From: Eopsaltria australis
Lineage: Eukaryota; Chordata; Aves; Passeriformes; Petroicidae
Direction of reading: 5' to 3'
DNA length: 64,000 bases
Assembly: GCA_034509425.1 (NCBI GenBank)
Contig: JAVTVJ010000296.1
Location: 1,116,001-1,180,000, forward strand
The position numbers and the translations under genes were made by a program. Shown one piece after another: positions 61,401 to 64,000 of the stretch. How positions within the stretch are numbered: position 1 is the stretch's first letter; each line of letters starts with the position of its first letter. The notes under the pieces were generated by a model, which worked only from the letters and a program-made list of their open reading frames with translations, did not search any database and had not been told where the DNA came from.

Positions 61401-62504
61401 CAAGGCTGATTTCAATGCCCAAACCCCTTTTTTCAAATCCTTGCTGCAAACTGGGTGGTTTGAAGTTGGCATTTTGGCTCTCGGAAGTGGATCTTGCTTA
61501 GCCAAACAGACTGAGCCCCTGTCCAACTGCATGCACATCACACATCACAGCCTCACGTGGCACCAGCCTCCTGCCTCATGAATATTCAGCGTGCATTGCT
61601 CAGAATTGTGCCATTGTGGCGGGGTCTGGGCAGCACCGTGCACACACACACACCCCATCCCATTAAAACGCCTCACGCTTGCAGGACCCTGGGACTGGGA
61701 CCTTTTTATCCTTTCCTTTCTGATTGACCAGCACTCAATTATTATGTGGTTGTCTCATGCTGGGAGGGATCTCCTGTCCTTTAATTTATCTGGGGAATGC
61801 TGTACCCACCTTAGAGCTGGGCTGGGGGCTGTCTCAGCCTGGCTGAGCTTGGGGCCAGTGCGTGCTGGTGAGTGGCTCTGCAGAGGAGGGTGTGTGTGTG
61901 AAAGATGCAGCTCCAGCTCCTGGCCCTGCCATCCTCATTCCCACTGCATCCCTGTGTGCTGGGGAGGCTGCTCTGAGCCTGGCTGGTTGTCTCTTCAGCG
62001 TGCCAGGGAAAGGGTGCAGGCAGGAGCAGGCAGCTGCCCTTCAGCAAAGGCTCAGGCACTGTAGAAAGACATTGAACCCATGGGGTAAGAGAGTGTTTGG
62101 GAGGAGTTTTTTGGTGTCTTGATCAGTTTTATGTGAATATAGGGTGAGATGAAACTCAAAGCAGACATATAAATGTAGTGGACAACCTCATCTTTAATTG
62201 TCATTCCTGTTTAGAATAAAAAAGAAAAGGTGTGAGGAGGGCTGATGCACGTCTGGGTTCACCTGGTGGACAAGGAGCAAATTTCTCCTTCGTTTCCCCC
62301 TTGGTCTCTTCTGATAGGTATTTTGGCTCTGGTGTAAATGGTTGCAGGAGAAAATGGCACTCTGAGGAAGCCAGGCAAAGGATCCCAGATGGGGCATTCT
62401 GCACCCAGAGCACCTCTGCCTGCTTTTAAGGAAGATTTGTTTAGGTAAAGAAATGTAGGACAAAAATGTGTTTGACTACTGTCTCAGCAAGGAAGCATTT
62501 CTTT
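58448..62504 (+). other. RTN1 intron, no gene seen
   Basis: Four kilobases of intron without a recognisable exon. I looked for the expected shared exon starting Ala-Ile-Asp-Leu-Leu-Tyr-Trp and did not find it in any frame. A short CACACACA run occurs near 61640-61653. Open frames are composition-driven or overlapping. Confidence 0.6.
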
Positions 62505-62755
62505 ACCAAGAGGATGGTCAAACCCTGTAACAAGCTTCTAGAGAGATTGTAAATGCCCCAAACCTGTCAGTGTTTCAGAGGCATTTGGAAAATGCCCTCA
62601 AAAACATGCTTTAGCATTTGGTCAGCCCTGAATTAGTCAGGCTGTTAGAGCAGGTGATGGTTGTAGGTGCCTCCCAATGGAAATAGTCAGTCCTATTCTA
62701 TTCTATTCTATTCTATTCTATTCTATTCTATTCTATTCTATTCTATTCTATTCTA
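62505..62755 (+). mobile_element. CR1 LINE 3' end fragment, sense, with long TTCTA tail
   Basis: The bases AAGAGGATGGTCAAACCCTG, then CCCCAAACCTGTCAGTGTTT, 'AGAGGCATTTGGAAAATGCC', 'TTTGGTCAGCCCTGAATTAG', 'GGTGATGGTTGTAGGTGCC' match the 3' end of a CR1 subfamily that ends in a pentanucleotide tail instead of ATTCTATG. The tail itself is listed as a separate repeat. The copy lies in RTN1 orientation and is truncated. Confidence 0.8.
62693..62755 (+). repeat. (TTCTA)12 pentanucleotide microsatellite
   Basis: Twelve uninterrupted TTCTA units at 62696-62755, preceded by a partial CTA. It forms the 3' tail of the CR1 copy just upstream. The perfect repeats suggest that it is young or still changing in length. 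Confidence 0.97.
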
Positions 62756-64000
62756 TCCTCTCCATTCCAATAATGTAAAAAGCCTTTGAAGTGACTGAAG
62801 CTGCAACTGAAGGAGAAAATAGGACTGACTGGTGTAGCTCAGTGTTTTTAGCAGCTTCTAAATTCCAGGGGAACTGATACAGCTCAGATCCCTGAGACCT
62901 GTCAGCCAAAATCTTCCCAGGTCTCCACTGATTTCTAGTTCTGGACTCTGCTCCTCTCTGTGCTCTGCCCAAGGAGCTGTGAGGTTCACCTCCATCCTGT
63001 ATCACTTTTTGCAAAGAGGTTTGGCTCAGCCCCTTCTCCTTCAGGGAGGGGAGGAGAAGGAATGACTGCAGGAGCAGCAAATCCCAGCCAAACAGCTGGA
63101 CAGGGCAGCAGTGCTGCAGCTCCCTTTCCCTTCAAGGGAGATGAGGAGAAGGCAGATGTGCTTCCTGCCCTTGAAAATACTGACAGATCTGGCAGGCTGT
63201 GGGTGAGGGGATTGTGCTCCCAGGCTGGGCCTGGGCACTGAGAGAGCTGTGTAAAAATCATTGAACTCGTATCTCCCTTTTCTGTGCTGAGATTTTCCAG
63301 CTAGCAGTTGGCACATTTTTTTTTTCCATGCACATGGGAATATTTGCCTCAGGTCTAAAAGACACAGGATCCCTCTCTCCCAGGTCTCCTTTGGCTGGAG
63401 AAAGAGGCCAGATGCTTTTTCATCTCCTCCCCCACGCATGCACTTGTTCCCAGAACTGTGTCACTTGGCCTCTGTCCATCTCGCTCTGATCCTTTCCTTA
63501 CCTGATTCAGCTGAGTAAATATCCCAGTCACTCCATGGCAGGAACAGACAGTTTTCAGGATATACACAAACCTGGTCAAGTCTGTCTTGAGTAACACAGC
63601 ATCTTCCCTTTTGAGGGGAATGAGAAAATGCAGTTTGGCATCTCTGCATGAGAACGCAGCCCGCTGCCAATCTGCAGGAGTATGAGCTCAAAAGTCATCG
63701 AAAGAAAAAGGCTTAGTTGTTCATTTTGAATCTTATAATTAATTGGGATTGACTCAGGGAACTCTATTGGAGTGGGGTTTGTAATTTTTGGCTCAGCTCT
63801 CATTTGTTTGCCTCTCTTCTGCCTGTGTCCTCGGAGTGTTTTCCCCTGGTACGTGTCCTTTTTCTGCCGTCAGCAGGTGATGTACCACGTACACCAGCTC
63901 ACCTGTGCTTATTTAATTTAATAATGTGAAGGTTTTGTGTGATAGAAAACTTAAGTATCTCAAAGTCAGATCTGCATAAATTTCCAGTACTGTCCTCTGA
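62756..64000 (+). other. RTN1 intron to window end
   Basis: Intronic sequence to the end of the window, with a T run near 63318-63326. No exon, acceptor followed by reticulon-like coding, or transposon is recognisable. The shared reticulon-homology exons should lie downstream. Confidence 0.6.

Noticed and set aside
54128..64000. Search for the shared reticulon-homology exon
   Set aside because: No frame reads the expected start of that domain (Ala-Ile-Asp-Leu-Leu-Tyr-Trp), so it is taken to lie beyond the window.

Overview
The window is vertebrate nuclear DNA from a bird. Two things support this. At least eleven pieces of CR1-type LINE are scattered through it on both strands, with the avian 3' signatures: a 'TTCCAACC' region and an ATTCTATG or TTCTA tail. 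The coding exons read as a diverged copy of human reticulon-1. The species cannot be named from the sequence. Everything coding that I can support belongs to one gene, RTN1 (reticulon 1, neuroendocrine-specific protein), read on the + strand. RTN1 is an endoplasmic-reticulum membrane protein of neurons and neuroendocrine cells.

Layout. Positions 1-21352 are the 3' part of a long intron 1; the RTN1-A first exon lies upstream of the window. 21353-22090 is coding exon 2. 22091-25241 is intron 2. 25242-26024 is coding exon 3. From 26025 to the end is intron 3 of the long transcript. Inside that intron, at 53780-55085, is a CpG-rich region with the alternative promoter and first coding exon (54067-54127) of the short isoform RTN1-C. 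The shared exons encoding the C-terminal reticulon-homology domain (two long membrane hairpins) are not seen and should lie beyond 64000.

How the parts work together. Exons 2 and 3 encode the long, acidic, probably disordered N-terminal region found only in RTN1-A. Exon 1C encodes the 20 residues that begin RTN1-C. Exon 3 and exon 1C both end after the first base of a codon, a G, so either can join the same downstream exon. That is how one gene makes a long and a short ER protein from different promoters.

The rest is ordinary avian intron: CR1 fragments, two probable relics of an ancient MIR-like SINE, a few simple repeats and some short perfect inverted repeats. I found no tRNA, rRNA, CRISPR, integrated element with intact genes, or second protein-coding gene. 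I see no sign of a new multi-gene system. The most useful second-look items are the RTN1-B start codon that is Leu here, the structure around the RTN1-C promoter (uORFs, an inverted repeat, an A/G tract), the weak splice donors, and a CpG-rich block about 0.7-0.8 kb before exon 2.
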